Source: Palsa-504 sp963705835 (GTDB lineage: Bacteria; Actinomycetota; Actinomycetes; Streptosporangiales; Streptosporangiaceae). Taken from it: a stretch of 64,000 bases of DNA. The stretch covers positions 82,087-146,086 of the forward strand of contig CAVPLC010000069.1 of NCBI GenBank assembly GCA_963705835.1, given 5' to 3'. The translations under genes and the position numbers were made by a program. Shown here one piece after another: positions 27,634 through 37,929 of the stretch (the first letter of the stretch is position 1; every line of letters starts with the position of its first letter). The notes under the pieces were generated by a model. The model was not told the DNA's origin. It made no database searches and saw only the letters and a list, made by a program, of their open reading frames with translations.

Positions 27634-30516
27634 ATGACGGAGCTGAGCCTGGCGCTGCTCGGGCCGCCGGTCGTCCAGCGCGACGGCGCCGCGGTGACCT
27701 TCGACACCCGCAAGGCCATCGCGCTGCTCGCCCTGCTCGCCGTCACCGGCCGTGAGCACAGCCGCGAACAGCTCGCCGACCTGCTCTGGCCCGACGCCGA
27801 CAGCGCCAAGGGGCGCGCGTCGCTGCGGCGCACGCTGTCGGTCACCGCCGCCGCCATGGGCCCGGGCCTGACCATCAGCCGGGCGGCGGTCACCCTCGAG
27901 CCTGCTTTGGTGCGGGTCGACGTGCGCGAGTTCGAGAGGCTTATCGCGCGGCCGGACGCCGCGTCACTGGAGCAGGCGGTGCAGCTGTACCGGGGCGACT
28001 TCCTGGCCGGGTTCGTGCTGCGCGGCTGCCCGGACTTCGAGGAGTGGCAGGCGTCGGTGGCCGAGGAGCTGCGGCAGTCGCTCGCGCGCGGGCTGCAGCG
28101 GCTGGTCGCGGCGTGCATCGCGCTCGGCGAGCTGGAGCGCGCGGCCGGGCACGCGCGCCGCTGGCTGCAGCTCGACCCGCTGCACGAGCCCGCCCATCAG
28201 GCCATCATCAGGCTGCACGGCTGGGCCGGGCAGCGTTCGGCGGCCATGCGGCAGTACCGGTCGCTGGTCCGGGTGCTGGACCGCGACCTGGCCGTGCGGC
28301 CGCTGCCGGAGACGACGCGGCTCTACGACGACGTGCGGGCGGGACGGCTCGAGCCTCCGCCGGTCCGGGCGGTTCCGGAGGCTCCTGTTCTTAGTTCGGA
28401 GCCCTCGGAGCCTCCCAGGCCTCCCGGGGCGTGGCCGCTGGTGGGGCGGGACGCGGAACTGGCGGCGTTGCGCGCGGCGTGGCGGGCGGTCGGCGACGCG
28501 GGCCGGGTGGTGGCGATCGCGGGGCAGGCGGGCAGCGGCAAGACCCGGCTGATCACCGAGTTCCGTACCTCGGCGGCCGAGCGGGGCGGCGTCGTCCTGG
28601 GTGCGCGGTGCCACGACGGCGAGACCGCGCTGCCGTTCGTGCTGGCCGCGGACCTGCTGCGGACCGCGCTCGCGGTCCGGCCCGACCTGCCCGAGGTGCT
28701 CCCGGCGCAGACGGCCGCGATGGCCGGGCGGCTGGTCCCGGCGCTGGCCGCGGCCTACCCGGACTCGGCCGCGCCCGCGCTGGACAGCCCGGTGGCCGTG
28801 ACCCGGCTGTACGCGGCGATCGCCGACACGCTGCTCGCCGCGACCGGGGGCTCGGTTCCGGCCGGCGTGGTCGTGGTCGAGGACGTGCACTGGGCCGACA
28901 GCTCGTCGCTCGGGCTGCTCGCCTACCTGGTGCGGCGGCTCGCGGACTGGCCGCTGCTGCTGGTGCTGAGCTGGCAGGCCGAACAAGCCGGCCAGCTCCG
29001 GATCCTGCGCACGGCGCTCGCCGAGGCCGAGGGAGCCTCGCTCGGCGCGACCGTGGAGCCGGGACCGCTCGGGCCGGAGGCGATCGGCGCGCTGCTCGAC
29101 CTGGACGGGATGCCGCGGGTCGAGGTGGACCAGCTGATGACCGAGACCCGCGGGCTGCCCATGCTGGTCCGCGAGTACGTCGAGGCGCTGCGCGCGTTGG
29201 GTCCGGACGGTCCGGAGCAGGCCGACTGGTGGCCGCCGGCCAGCGTCCGGGACCTGCTCCGGGCCCGGCTGCAGTCGGTCAGCGAGCCGACCAGGCAGCT
29301 GCTGACCGCCGCCGCGGTGCTCGGCAGCGACAACGACGCCGACCTGCTGCGCGCGGTCAGCGGGCGCGGCGAGGACGAGATCGTCGAGGCGCTCGACGAG
29401 GCGCTCGGGCGGTCGCTGCTGACCGAGATCCCCCCGCCGGCCGCCAACCAGGCCCCCTCCTACGGCTTCCCGTACGAGGCGCTGCGCCGGACCGCCTACG
29501 AATCGGCCACCCTGGCCAGGCGGCGGCTGCTGCACGGCCGGGCGGCGGACATCTTGACCCGGCGCCACGAGCGTGACCCGGCCACGACCCGCGCCGCGAC
29601 CGTGGCCGATCATCTGCAGCTGGCCGGGCGCGACGAGGAGGCCGCACGGTGGTGGTGGCGCGCCGCCCAGGTGGCCCGGGAGCTGTACGCGCACGCCCAG
29701 GCGCACGCGCACCTGGTCCGCGCGCTGGCGCTCGGCTATCCGCAGCTGCCCGGCCGGCTCGCCCTCGGCGAGGAGCTTGTCGTGCTGGGCCGGTACCGTG
29801 AGGCGCTCGCCGAGTTCGAGACCGCCGCGGCCCTGGCCGTCGCCGGCGACGGGACGGATGCGGGCGGGGCCGACCGGGCCATCCAGGCCAGCATCGAGCA
29901 CAAGCTCGCCGACGTGCACCACCGGCTGGGTGACTGGGACCTGGCCGACGCGCATCTGGCCGTGGTCACCGAACTCGTCGCCGGCGCCGAGCCGGGACGC
30001 CTGGCCCGGGCCGAGGCCGACCGGGCCGTGGTCGCGTACCGTCGCGGGGATACCGGCCAGGCCGCCGCCTTCGGCCGGGCCGCGCTGTCTTGCGCCAGGG
30101 CCGCCGCCGATCCCGGCGCCACGGCGCAGGCCCTCAACGTGCTCGGGATGCTCGCGGCGCGGGCCGGCGACACCGCCGCGGCCGAGACCTACCTGCGGGA
30201 CAGCCTGGCCGAGGCACGGCAGCTCCCCGAACTGGGGGCGGCGGTCGCCGCGCTGAACAACCTGGCCCGGCTCCTGGCCGAAACCGGCCGGATCGGCGAG
30301 GCCCTGACGCTCGCGGCCGAAGCGCTCGAGCTGGGCAGCGAGCTCGGTGACCAGCACCGCGTGGCGGCCCTGCACACCAACATGGCCGACCTGCTGCACG
30401 CGGACGGCCAGGGCGAGGCCGCCATGGCGCACCTGAAGGAGGCGGCCAGGCGCTTCGCCTCGGTCGACGTGGGGGACGCGCCGCGCCCGGAGATCTGGAC
30501 CCTGGTCGAGTGGTAG
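27634..30516 (+). CDS. AfsR/SARP-type regulator: BTAD + STAND ATPase + TPR
   Basis: 960 residues from ATG 27634 behind a strong GGAGGGAGGGG. Residues ~1-95 form the winged helix of SARPs (FDTRKAIALLALLAVTGREH, REQLADLLWPDADSAKGRAS, RRTLSV); ~100-245 the BTAD helices (FEERQ-like DFEEWQASVAEELRQ, HEPAHQAIIRLHGWAGQRSA); ~275-600 an ATPase with GQAGSGKTRL and VVVVEDVHWADSS; the rest is TPR. Family members activate antibiotic or other secondary-metabolite genes in an ATP-dependent way. No biosynthetic cluster is visible nearby. A long frame on the opposite strand is antisense noise. Confidence 0.9.
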   Translation: MTELSLALLGPPVVQRDGAAVTFDTRKAIALLALLAVTGREHSREQLADLLWPDADSAKGRASLRRTLSVTAAAMGPGLTISRAAVTLEPALVRVDVREFERLIARPDAASLEQAVQLYRGDFLAGFVLRGCPDFEEWQASVAEELRQSLARGLQRLVAACIALGELERAAGHARRWLQLDPLHEPAHQAIIRLHGWAGQRSAAMRQYRSLVRVLDRDLAVRPLPETTRLYDDVRAGRLEPPPVRAVPEAPVLSSEPSEPPRPPGAWPLVGRDAELAALRAAWRAVGDAGRVVAIAGQAGSGKTRLITEFRTSAAERGGVVLGARCHDGETALPFVLAADLLRTALAVRPDLPEVLPAQTAAMAGRLVPALAAAYPDSAAPALDSPVAVTRLYAAIADTLLAATGGSVPAGVVVVEDVHWADSSSLGLLAYLVRRLADWPLLLVLSWQAEQAGQLRILRTALAEAEGASLGATVEPGPLGPEAIGALLDLDGMPRVEVDQLMTETRGLPMLVREYVEALRALGPDGPEQADWWPPASVRDLLRARLQSVSEPTRQLLTAAAVLGSDNDADLLRAVSGRGEDEIVEALDEALGRSLLTEIPPPAANQAPSYGFPYEALRRTAYESATLARRRLLHGRAADILTRRHERDPATTRAATVADHLQLAGRDEEAARWWWRAAQVARELYAHAQAHAHLVRALALGYPQLPGRLALGEELVVLGRYREALAEFETAAALAVAGDGTDAGGADRAIQASIEHKLADVHHRLGDWDLADAHLAVVTELVAGAEPGRLARAEADRAVVAYRRGDTGQAAAFGRAALSCARAAADPGATAQALNVLGMLAARAGDTAAAETYLRDSLAEARQLPELGAAVAALNNLARLLAETGRIGEALTLAAEALELGSELGDQHRVAALHTNMADLLHADGQGEAAMAHLKEAARRFASVDVGDAPRPEIWTLVEW

Positions 30517-30544
30517 CGCCGGGGCAGAGCTTAGGTCCGGCGCT
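30515..30544. terminator. Shared hairpin between convergent genes
   Basis: AGCGCCGG (30515-30522) pairs perfectly with CCGGCGCT (30537-30544) across a 14-nt loop, starting at the SARP stop codon and reaching into the expected end of the opposite gene. Confidence 0.6.
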
Positions 30545-31794
30545 CGGTTGGCGAGCCAGACCGAGACGTGGGTGGGCTCGAAGGCCTGATGAACGACGGC
30601 GGTCAGCTCGTTCTCCATGGACGAGAGGTCCACGGACTCGCGGAGCCGGCCGGCGAACGCGGCCACGGTGGCCTCGGCGTCGTAGTGAGCGCGGTTGAAG
30701 CGCCGGTCGACGACCCGCTGGACGCGCTTGCGCAGCGGGTTGAACAGCGCGGCCGCGGCCAGCGTCGATCCGGCCACCGCCACCCCCGAGCTCTTCGGCA
30801 GCACGTGCGTGGCCAGCAGCACCAGCCCGGCGTACACGCCGACCAGCAGCCCGGTGACGATGGCGTAGGCCAGCGTGCGGGAGATGATCCGGTCGATCTC
30901 GTACAGCCGGTACTTAAGGATCCCGATGCCGAGCGCGACCGGCAGCGCCGCGACGCCCGCGGCGAGCACGGCGCCGACCACCGCCGCCAGGCCGGTGGCG
31001 TTGTTGGACTGGAACGTGCCGAACCCGAGGCAGACGATGAACACGGCCGCCCCGCTGTAAAGCCACTTGAGCTGCAGGCGGCGCTCGCCGCTGGACTTGC
31101 GGTACTTGGGAACCTGGACCGCGAGCCACACCACCCAGCTGATGAGCAGCGCGAAGAACCCGATGTTCTCGACCACGACCCACCCCAGCGCGGAGCCGAC
31201 GGGATGGTCGATGCTGGCCGGGGTGCCGTTGGCGTCCACCCGGACCGTGCCGGCGGGCGCCACGATGATCCAGGGCACGAACACGGCCGCCCCGAACAGC
31301 AGGCCGGCGGTGAACAGGGTGCCGCCCACTCGCCGCCACCGCCCGGTGGGCAGGTGCCCGTCGGGGAACAGCCACAGGGCGCCCGCGACGAGGACCAGGC
31401 CGCCCGCCCAGGTTGGCTGGAGGGCGATGGCGAGCCTGCCGAGAGGCAGGGTCCCATGATGGAGCCGGTAGTCCAGGACCGAGTAGGCCACCGAACCCGC
31501 CTGGAGCGAGAACAGGATGCCGCAGCCGAGCATCAGCCAACCGAGCGGGTTGCCCGGTCGCCGAACAGCCACCAGCATCCCGACCGCCACCGTCGGCAAC
31601 AAAGCCATCAGCCGCACGAATTGGGGCGCCGTGTTGCCCTCCCACGCGACCAGCACGAGGGCGGCGATGTTGAGCGCGAAGGCGAGCACCCCAAGCGCAA
31701 TGGCCGACCGGGGCGAGAGCAGCCGGCGAACCGTGTGCACAGCGCTTGCCCGCCCCTCCATGCGCGTCACGTTACCCGCCGAGCGTTCCGGCAT
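30531..31794 (-). CDS. Polytopic membrane protein resembling a sensor-kinase membrane part without a kinase domain
   Basis: About 420 residues with roughly ten membrane helices: AIALGVLAFALNIAALVLVA, FVRLMALLPTVAVGMLVAV, GGLVLVAGALWLFPDGHLPT, FFALLISWVVWLAVQVP and ALPVALGIGILKYRLYEIDR among them. The YEIDRIISRTLAYAIVTGLL segment and the RKRVQRVVDRRFNRAHYDAE tail occur in actinomycete histidine-kinase-like membrane proteins, but no HATPase follows. The frame lacks a stop and runs antisense through the SARP gene to 27964; a one-base slip near 30,540 would end it at TAA 30531-30533 inside the shared hairpin, which I take as the true end. Confidence 0.7.
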
Positions 31795-31834
31795 CGTTAC
31801 GGGCCAAGGCTGACCCGCCGCCCCGCTTCCCTTC

Positions 31835-31866
31835 TTATTTTGGGCCGAACGGACCGTGGTTCCCGC
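31835..31866 (+). repeat. Dispersed intergenic element, copy d (inverted orientation)
   Basis: Plus strand reads TTATTTTGGGCCGAACGGAC followed by CGTGGTTCCCGCC; the GTGGTTCCC extension is shared with copies a and e. It lies at the 3' end of the sigma-factor gene. Confidence 0.6.
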
Positions 31867-33411
31867 CTACAGCGAGACGTTCAGCACGACCGTGACGGTG
31901 GCGCCGCCGGGGCTGATGGTGAGCTGCTTGTCCAGCGTGATCAGGCTGGTCGAGTGCACCGTGATCGTCACGCTCGCGCCGGACGCGAGCGATCCCGACG
32001 CGGGCGAGACGGTCAGGCCGGACGGGACCGATATCGAGTAGCCGCTCGACCGGGCCGCCCTTGGCGGTGAGCGTGAACGTCCCGACGCCCTGACCGTTGA
32101 CCGCCACCAGGACCAGCCTGGTCTGCAACACGGTCAGCGTGCCCTGGGTCACCGGCGACGGGGAAGACGCCGAGGACCTGGGCGACGAGGATCCGGTCCC
32201 GGAGCCCGCAGCGCCGGTCGTTCCGGCCGCGCCCGACGTCCCGGGCTTTCCCGGCGTTCCGGAGCCGGCGGCCAGTCCCGGCGCGGTCGCGCCGCCGGAC
32301 CCGCCGCTTGAGGGCGGCAGCCCGCTGCTGCCGCCGCCGCCCGGCGCGGTGCCGTTTCCCTGCCGTGGGAAGGGCCTCCGCGCGCTCCGGCCACCGCGCC
32401 AGGTGCCGGGCTGCCGCGGGCCCCGGCCGCCGGGTTCTGGCCGTGCTGCGCGCCGCCGATGAACAGGACCGCGCCGACCCCCGCCGCGGCCACGGCCGTA
32501 GCCGTGCTGGCCACCGCGGCGTGGGAGTGCCGCAGGGCGTGAGGCCAGCCGGACGCGCCGGGCAGGCTCAGCGGCCTGGGGAAGCCCGCGGGGCCGAACG
32601 TCCCCGCCCGCGTCGCGACGTTCGCGCGGCGCGCCAGCCCGACGGCCGTGTGATCGGTGCACAGCCCCAGCACCTGCTCACGGAACCCGGGCACCAGCGC
32701 GACCATCGGCACCGCGCCGGCGAACAGGGCCGGGCTCAGCTCGCGGCGCTTGCGCTCACCGCAGATCTCGCACCGTTCTATGTGGCGGCTGACCCGCTTG
32801 CGGATGAGCACCGTCAGCTGCCCGTCCCAGCCGGCCAGGGCAGCGTCGAGCGCGGAGCAGGCGTCCCGCCCGGCACGCGCGACGAGCAGCACGCCCAGCG
32901 ATCGTTCCAGCTGACCGCGGGCCCGGGACAGCAGCGCGTGAGCGTGGTTGCGCGACACCCCCAGCGCGTCGGCCAGTTCCTCCCCCTGGAGGCCGTGCGC
33001 CAGGCTCAGCTCGATGACGTCACGCTCGGCGGGGTTCAGCCCGCCGAGCGCGTCGCGGACGAGATCACGCAGTTCGGCCTGTTCGGCGGCGCTGCCGACG
33101 TCGGCCGATTCGGCTGGCATGTTCACCGCCTCGTCGAGTGCGGATGTGGTCAGGCCGGAACGCAGCTGGCGCAGGCACTCGTTACGCGCGACCGCGTAGA
33201 GCCAGGACCGCAGCTTGGCCGGGTCCTTGAGCCCGCCCAGCTTGGCGGTGGCGATCAGGAACGTATCCTGCACGGCGTCGGCGGCGTCCGCGGGCTCGCG
33301 CAGCAGGGAACGGCAGTAGGCGTACAGCGGCATGGCGTACCTGTCGTACGCCTCGGCGATGCCGCGAGGGTCCCCCGCCACGATGGCGGCGACCACCTCA
33401 CCGTCGTCCAT
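31867..33411 (-). CDS. ECF-type sigma-70 factor with zinc-finger, membrane helix and secreted C-terminal domain (two frame slips)
   Basis: Residues ~1-165 are sigma region 2 (YDRYAMPLYAYCRSLLREPA, DAVQDTFLIATAKL, RSWLYAVARNECLRQLR) and region 4 (LNPAERDVIELSLAHGLQGE, LGVSRNHAHALLSRARGQLE). Residues ~200-225 have an anti-sigma-like His/Cys motif, RHIERCEICGERK. A membrane helix (AAVASTATAVAAAGVGAVLF) follows, then a Gly/Ser/Pro-rich linker and an Ig-like end (VPSGLTVSPASGSLASGASV, ISPGGATVTVVLNVSL). The parts are in three frames; slips lie at about 32,370-32,430 and near 32,047. Joined length is ~515 residues. The layout suits a sigma factor held at the membrane by its own extracytoplasmic tail, as in ECF53-like groups. 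Confidence 0.8.
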
Positions 33412-33653
33412 GGGTTTTACGTTAGTTCGCTCAACACCCGCAGGTCAGCGAGACCGACATAACGCGCTAATCGCGACCGGCCAGGTCCGCTGGGGCGTCT
33501 CGGACCGAGGCGCGAGCGCATCTGCCGGTGGCAGGTTCGCCAAGGGCGGGCTTGTGCCCAGGCTACAAACTACCGTGCGGCGCTTGACCTGGTTCAAGGC
33601 TTCGTATCAGCATGTGAGAGCGGATCTTTAGAGGGCAGCGGCTGGGCGGAGTC
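33412..33653. other. Divergent promoter region
   Basis: 242 bp between the sigma factor and the MalT-like regulator. No gene; probably both promoters, but none can be assigned securely. Confidence 0.4.
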
Positions 33654-35930
33654 ATGGTCGAAAGCTACGGGCACAAGCGGTCCGACCGCTCGTACCAGGC
33701 GGGCCCGGCAGTTTTCGACCTTCTCGGCTCGAAGCTGCGACGTCCGCCGGACCGGCGCGGGACAGTCCGCCGGTCATCGCTGATCGACCTGCTGGCTCGA
33801 GAAGACCTCCGGCCGGTCGTCTCTGTAGTCGCGCCCGCTGGCTACGGGAAAACAACGCTGCTGTCGCAATGGGCCGAGCGCAATGGGCAGGCGTTCGCCT
33901 GGTTGTCGGTCGACGAGACGGACAACGACCCGAAGGTCCTGCTCACCTACGTCGCGCATGCGCTGGACGCCGTGGAGCCGATCGGCGGGCCAGTGTTCGA
34001 CGCGCTCGCCTCACCCGGCAGTTCGGTGCCCGGCTCGGTGGTGCCCAGGCTGGGAGCGGCGTTCGCGTCGGTGGCTGCGCCCGTGGTGCTGGTGCTCGAT
34101 GACGTGCACCTGCTGCACAACCGGGAGTGCCGGTCGGCGCTGTCGGTACTGGCTGAGCACGTGCCCAAGGGGTCGCGGCTGGTGCTGGCCGGCCGCAATG
34201 AGCCGCCGCTGCGGATCGCGCGGCTGCGCGCCGAAGGGCGCATCACCGAGATCGGCCCGGCCGACCTGTCGCTGACGCAGGAAGAGGCGGCAGCGCTGCT
34301 GCGCGCGGCTGGCCTCGCGCTGGACGATGGCGAGGTAGCAGAGCTGTACCGCCGCACCGAGGGATGGGCGGCCGGGTTGTACCTGGCCGCGCTCTACCTG
34401 CGGGAGGGCGGCCCGGTGGGGACGGCGGCAGTCTCGTTCCGCGGCGATGACCGGCTGGTCAGCGAGTACATGAAGTCGGAGTTCCTGGCGCGGATCTCCC
34501 GGCGGCAGCGGGCGTTCCTGACCCGGACCGCGGTGCTGGAGCGGATGTCCGGGCCGTTGTGCGAGGCGGTGCTGGAGCTGCCGGGCGCCGCCGCGGTCCT
34601 GGCCGAGCTGGCCCGCTCCAACCTGCTGCTGGTTCCGCTGGACCGGCGCGGCTACTGGTACCGCTACCATCACCTGTTCCGGGACATGCTGCTGGCCGAG
34701 CTGGAACGACTCGAGCCCGGCGTGATGCCGGTGCTGCGGCGCCGGGCGGCCGCCTGGTGCCTGGACCAGGACCGGCCCGAGGAGGCGCTGGAGTACTCCA
34801 TGGCCGCCGGGGATGTGGATATGGCTGCCGGGCTGGTGGGAAGGCTCGCGGTGCCGGCCCGGCGGCAGGGCCGGCTCACCACGCTTCAGCAGTGGTTCCG
34901 GTGGCTGGATGACCGGGGCGGGATCGAGAGATACCCGATGGTCACGGTGCTGGGCGCTCTGATCTATGCGTGGATGGGGCGACCGGCCGAGGCCGACCGG
35001 TGGGCCGATGTGGCGGACCGCTGGTGGGACGGGACCGCAACGAAGCCCGATGACCCGGCGGTCATGGCGTGGGCCGCCCTGGGCCGGGCCTTCATGTGCC
35101 GGCACGGCATCGCGCAGATGGTGGCGGATGCGGACGCGGCGGCTCGCATGTTCCCGGCGGCGGGCATCGTGACATCGGCACCTGCGCTGTTGCAAGGCGT
35201 CGCGCGGATCCTTTCCGGTGACCTCGATGGCGGCGACGCAGCCCTGGCCGATGCGGTCAGGCGCGGGGAGCAGATCGGCACGCGCGACATCGTCGCGGCG
35301 GCGCTGGCCGAACGGTCGCTGGTGGCCATGGTGCGCGGTGAATGGGGCCGGGCCGAGGACCTGGCCGGCCAGGCACGCGCCGCGCTACGCCCGAACGGGG
35401 CCGAGGAAAGCTACGCCGCGCCCCTGGTCTTCGCGGTGCAGGCCCGCACGGCCATCCACCGCGGAGACGTCCCGGCCGCCCGCAGGCTGCTGGTCAGCGC
35501 CCAGCGCGCCCGGCCGCTGCTGACCCACGCGATCCCGCACGTGGCCGTTCAGGCGCGGATCGAACTCACCCGTGTCCACCTCGCCCTGGCCGACTCGGCC
35601 GCGGCCACGACGCTGATGCGTGAGATCGATGACGTGCTCCGGCGCCGACCCGACCTGGGCATCCTGGCCGGCGAGGCCCAGGCGCTCCGGGCCCGGCTAC
35701 CGGAAAAGCGCAGTCCCACCGCCCGCGGAGCGTCCTCACTGACCGCCGCCGAGCTACGAGTCCTGCCCATGCTCGCCACCCACCTGTCCTTCCCCGAGAT
35801 CGGCGCCGAGATGTTCCTGTCCCCGCACACCATCAAGTCCCAGGCAATATCGATCTACCGGAAGCTGGGCGCCACCACGCGCAACCAGGCCGTCACCCGA
35901 TCCAGGGAGCTGGGGCTCATAGAGGGATGA
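33654..35930 (+). CDS. MalT/LAL-type LuxR family ATP-dependent regulator
   Basis: 758 residues. Walker A is VVAPAGYGKTTLLSQWAERN (residues ~60-75), Walker B VVLVLDDVHLLHN, then the MalT-specific YRRTEGWAAGLYLAALYLRE and RGYWYRYHHLFRDMLLAELE helices, a TPR-like middle and a C-terminal LuxR helix-turn-helix (LTAAELRVLPMLATHLSFPE, SPHTIKSQAISIYRKLGATT). It should be a signal- and ATP-controlled activator. It stands alone; no target operon can be assigned. Confidence 0.92.
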   Translation: MVESYGHKRSDRSYQAGPAVFDLLGSKLRRPPDRRGTVRRSSLIDLLAREDLRPVVSVVAPAGYGKTTLLSQWAERNGQAFAWLSVDETDNDPKVLLTYVAHALDAVEPIGGPVFDALASPGSSVPGSVVPRLGAAFASVAAPVVLVLDDVHLLHNRECRSALSVLAEHVPKGSRLVLAGRNEPPLRIARLRAEGRITEIGPADLSLTQEEAAALLRAAGLALDDGEVAELYRRTEGWAAGLYLAALYLREGGPVGTAAVSFRGDDRLVSEYMKSEFLARISRRQRAFLTRTAVLERMSGPLCEAVLELPGAAAVLAELARSNLLLVPLDRRGYWYRYHHLFRDMLLAELERLEPGVMPVLRRRAAAWCLDQDRPEEALEYSMAAGDVDMAAGLVGRLAVPARRQGRLTTLQQWFRWLDDRGGIERYPMVTVLGALIYAWMGRPAEADRWADVADRWWDGTATKPDDPAVMAWAALGRAFMCRHGIAQMVADADAAARMFPAAGIVTSAPALLQGVARILSGDLDGGDAALADAVRRGEQIGTRDIVAAALAERSLVAMVRGEWGRAEDLAGQARAALRPNGAEESYAAPLVFAVQARTAIHRGDVPAARRLLVSAQRARPLLTHAIPHVAVQARIELTRVHLALADSAAATTLMREIDDVLRRRPDLGILAGEAQALRARLPEKRSPTARGASSLTAAELRVLPMLATHLSFPEIGAEMFLSPHTIKSQAISIYRKLGATTRNQAVTRSRELGLIEG

Positions 35931-36296
35931 ATCACCGACGATCCACGCCGGATTCGGCAGATCAAAGCAGGCTCGGGGAGTAGCAGCAGGTGACCTGATG
36001 ACAGCGGCCCGCCATTTCGACCAGTACGCCGCCATCCAGGGCCACGATGAGATCGTGGCCATGGCCCCGGCAGGATCTACTCGTGCCTGGTAGGCGCGCC
36101 CGGTTCGGCGAGAAGAGTACGGCAACAGGACAGGTTTCCCGCGCGGCGGTGTTGCCCGTCTCGCCCACTGCGGGTGAGGCGGTGCACCGGTTCTTGCTGG
36201 TGAACTAAAAATGAGCGGCGACCGGTGGCCGCTACGCAAGAGCGGGCGCGACCAGCATCATGACGCCTTTCATCGGGCGAGGCGGGAGGTACGGAC
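35931..36296. other. Intergenic stretch with a possible ABC-ATPase remnant
   Basis: No intact gene in 366 bp. The minus strand at ~35,985-36,075 reads HDLIVALDGGVLVEMAGR, which resembles the end of an ABC-transporter ATPase (D-x-I-V-x-L-D-G-G), but nothing upstream supports a whole domain. Confidence 0.3.
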
Positions 36297-36950
36297 ATGG
36301 TGCTTGATCTTGTCCTGATCGGCTTGGCGATAGCATTCGATCCGCTGCCGCTACTGACATTCATCGTCCTGCTGCCCTCACAGCGCGGCGCGGTAAAGGG
36401 CGCAGCATTCGTGTTCGGGTGGCTGGTATCCGTGGCGATCGTGGTCGCGATTACCGTGCTCGCAACCGGCAATAACCCTCCCAAGCCGAACACGGCACCC
36501 TCACTTGGAGCGCTGGCGGCGAAGATCGCTATCGGAGTCTTCCTCGTCGCGATCGCGATCCGGCAGCGCCGCAGGATGGGACAGCCGAAGAAACCTAAGA
36601 AGCCGCCGAAGTGGCAGGAGCACGTGGACACCATGTCCCCATGGTTCGCCATGGGCCTCGCGCCCGCGGTCCAGCCCTGGGCTCTGATCGGCGCAGGCGC
36701 TGCCACGGTTACACAGGCCAAGCTGTCCAGCTGGGAGAGCTACGTCGCGCTGTTCGTGTTCTGCATCCTAGCCTCGGCGTCCTACCTCGCCATGGAGATC
36801 TACGCCGTTGTCAGGCCCGACCAGAACAAGGCGTTCGTGGACAGGTTCAGGGCCTGGATTAACGCCCATACCGATCAGGCGATCATCGTGGGGGGCTTGA
36901 TCCTCGGCTCGTGGTTCATCGGCAGGAGCATCTACTTGATCGTTACCTGA
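36297..36950 (+). CDS. GAP/Sap family (sulfolipid-1-addressing-like) membrane protein
   Basis: 217 residues, ATG 36297 with GGCGGGAGG upstream. Six hydrophobic helices; the opening VLIGLAIAFDPLPLLTFIVL and GAAFVFGWLVSVAIVVAITV, the basic loop RQRRRMGQPKKPKKPPKWQE and the WFAMGLAPAVQPWALIGAGA segment are characteristic of the actinobacterial GAP family. Mycobacterial relatives take part in moving surface glycolipids. It converges with the K+ channel gene. Confidence 0.8.
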   Translation: MVLDLVLIGLAIAFDPLPLLTFIVLLPSQRGAVKGAAFVFGWLVSVAIVVAITVLATGNNPPKPNTAPSLGALAAKIAIGVFLVAIAIRQRRRMGQPKKPKKPPKWQEHVDTMSPWFAMGLAPAVQPWALIGAGAATVTQAKLSSWESYVALFVFCILASASYLAMEIYAVVRPDQNKAFVDRFRAWINAHTDQAIIVGGLILGSWFIGRSIYLIVT

Positions 36951-36995
36951 GACGGCTCCGAGTACCGGCTCGGCTGTCCCTGGCGTGGCAGCGCG

Positions 36996-37559
36996 CTATT
37001 CGCCGGGGTGCTCAGTGCCCGCGTTCTCTGGCCGCTGCTCTCGGCTACGCGTCACCGCACCGACGATGACCCTGAGCCCGAGTCCGATGACCAGGAGATC
37101 GGTGATCATCTGCGCCGTGACCACGAGCCGCGCCGCTTCTGTCTTAGCCGTGATATCGCCGAAGCCGACCGTTGAGAACACGGTGACGGTGAAGTACAGC
37201 GCGTCCGTGTGCGTCAGCGGCTCGCCGAAGTTGCTGCGGGAAATCGCGGCCATGACGACGTAGGCGCCGGCGAACAGCAGCAAGAACAGCGGAACGCTGG
37301 TCGCGAGGGCTTCGATAGCCCGCAGGCCGGGGAACTGCGACCGGATGATAGAACGGACCTGGAAGGCGATCAGACCGATGAACATCACCAGCCCGATCAC
37401 CAGCGTCGTGACGGCGACCGGGGTTGACGAGTGGTCCAGAGGCAGCAGGTAGTAGATAACCACCAGCGCGACCGTAGATCCCGTTGCCCGCAGCAGAGAC
37501 CGCAAGATCCTGCGATATGAGGGCCTGGCATCAGGACCCGGACCCGTGCTAGCAGTCAT
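36996..37559 (-). CDS. Two-pore-helix-type potassium channel family protein
   Basis: 187 residues with four hydrophobic segments. The selectivity filter is TVFSTVGFGDITAKTEAARL between the last two helices (pore-loop TVGFGD). Preceding helices are STVALVVIYYLLPL, TTLVIGLVMFIGLIAF and VPLFLLLFAGAYVVMA. No RCK or cyclic-nucleotide domain; the C-terminus is a short charged tail. A tetramer should pass K+ across the cytoplasmic membrane. Confidence 0.88.
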   Translation of the reverse strand: MTASTGPGPDARPSYRRILRSLLRATGSTVALVVIYYLLPLDHSSTPVAVTTLVIGLVMFIGLIAFQVRSIIRSQFPGLRAIEALATSVPLFLLLFAGAYVVMAAISRSNFGEPLTHTDALYFTVTVFSTVGFGDITAKTEAARLVVTAQMITDLLVIGLGLRVIVGAVTRSREQRPENAGTEHPGE

Positions 37560-37929
37560 GGGGAAAGGCTAGCGGGCGAGATAGGGGCATGAACCCAGCT
37601 CCGGCAGCTCTGGGCCGCCCCTGGCATGTGCCCAACCCGCAATACGGTCTCACCAGCATCATGAATTCCCGTCCGAGCATCTGCTGGCAGACTTGAAGAC
37701 GAGTCAACAGGCGCACGTGCCAGTACAGCGGCAAACCTAGCCGTACGCCGACGGCCCTGGGTCGTGAAACCCCTAGGGGTATGCGGGCGGCAGCGGGCAG
37801 GCCAGACGGGGCCGGCGAGGCCGAGGAGCCGCGAGGTGTGGCGCCGCCGGCCCCGACTGAGTCCTCGCCGCGGAACTCCACGCTAGGGGGCGACCGTTCC
37901 GGGATCGTTACCGCACGGGAATCGGGACG
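37560..37929. other. Intergenic region, no gene seen
   Basis: 370 bp between two minus-strand genes. The only structure seen is a 12-bp palindrome ACCCCTAGGGGT at 37769-37780. Confidence 0.4.

Noticed and set aside
27964..30530. 2.5-kb continuation of the minus-strand membrane-protein frame through the SARP gene
   Set aside because: The SARP on the plus strand has full domain support; the continuation is low-complexity and starts after a probable lost stop near 30,540.
35962..36168. Possible ABC-transporter ATPase end on the minus strand
   Set aside because: Only ~20 residues resemble the family and no Walker or signature motif is nearby; kept as a note in the intergenic entry, not as a gene.
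37769..37780. Perfect palindrome ACCCCTAGGGGT in an empty intergenic region
   Set aside because: Twelve bases, no second copy and no promoter nearby; too little to assign a role.
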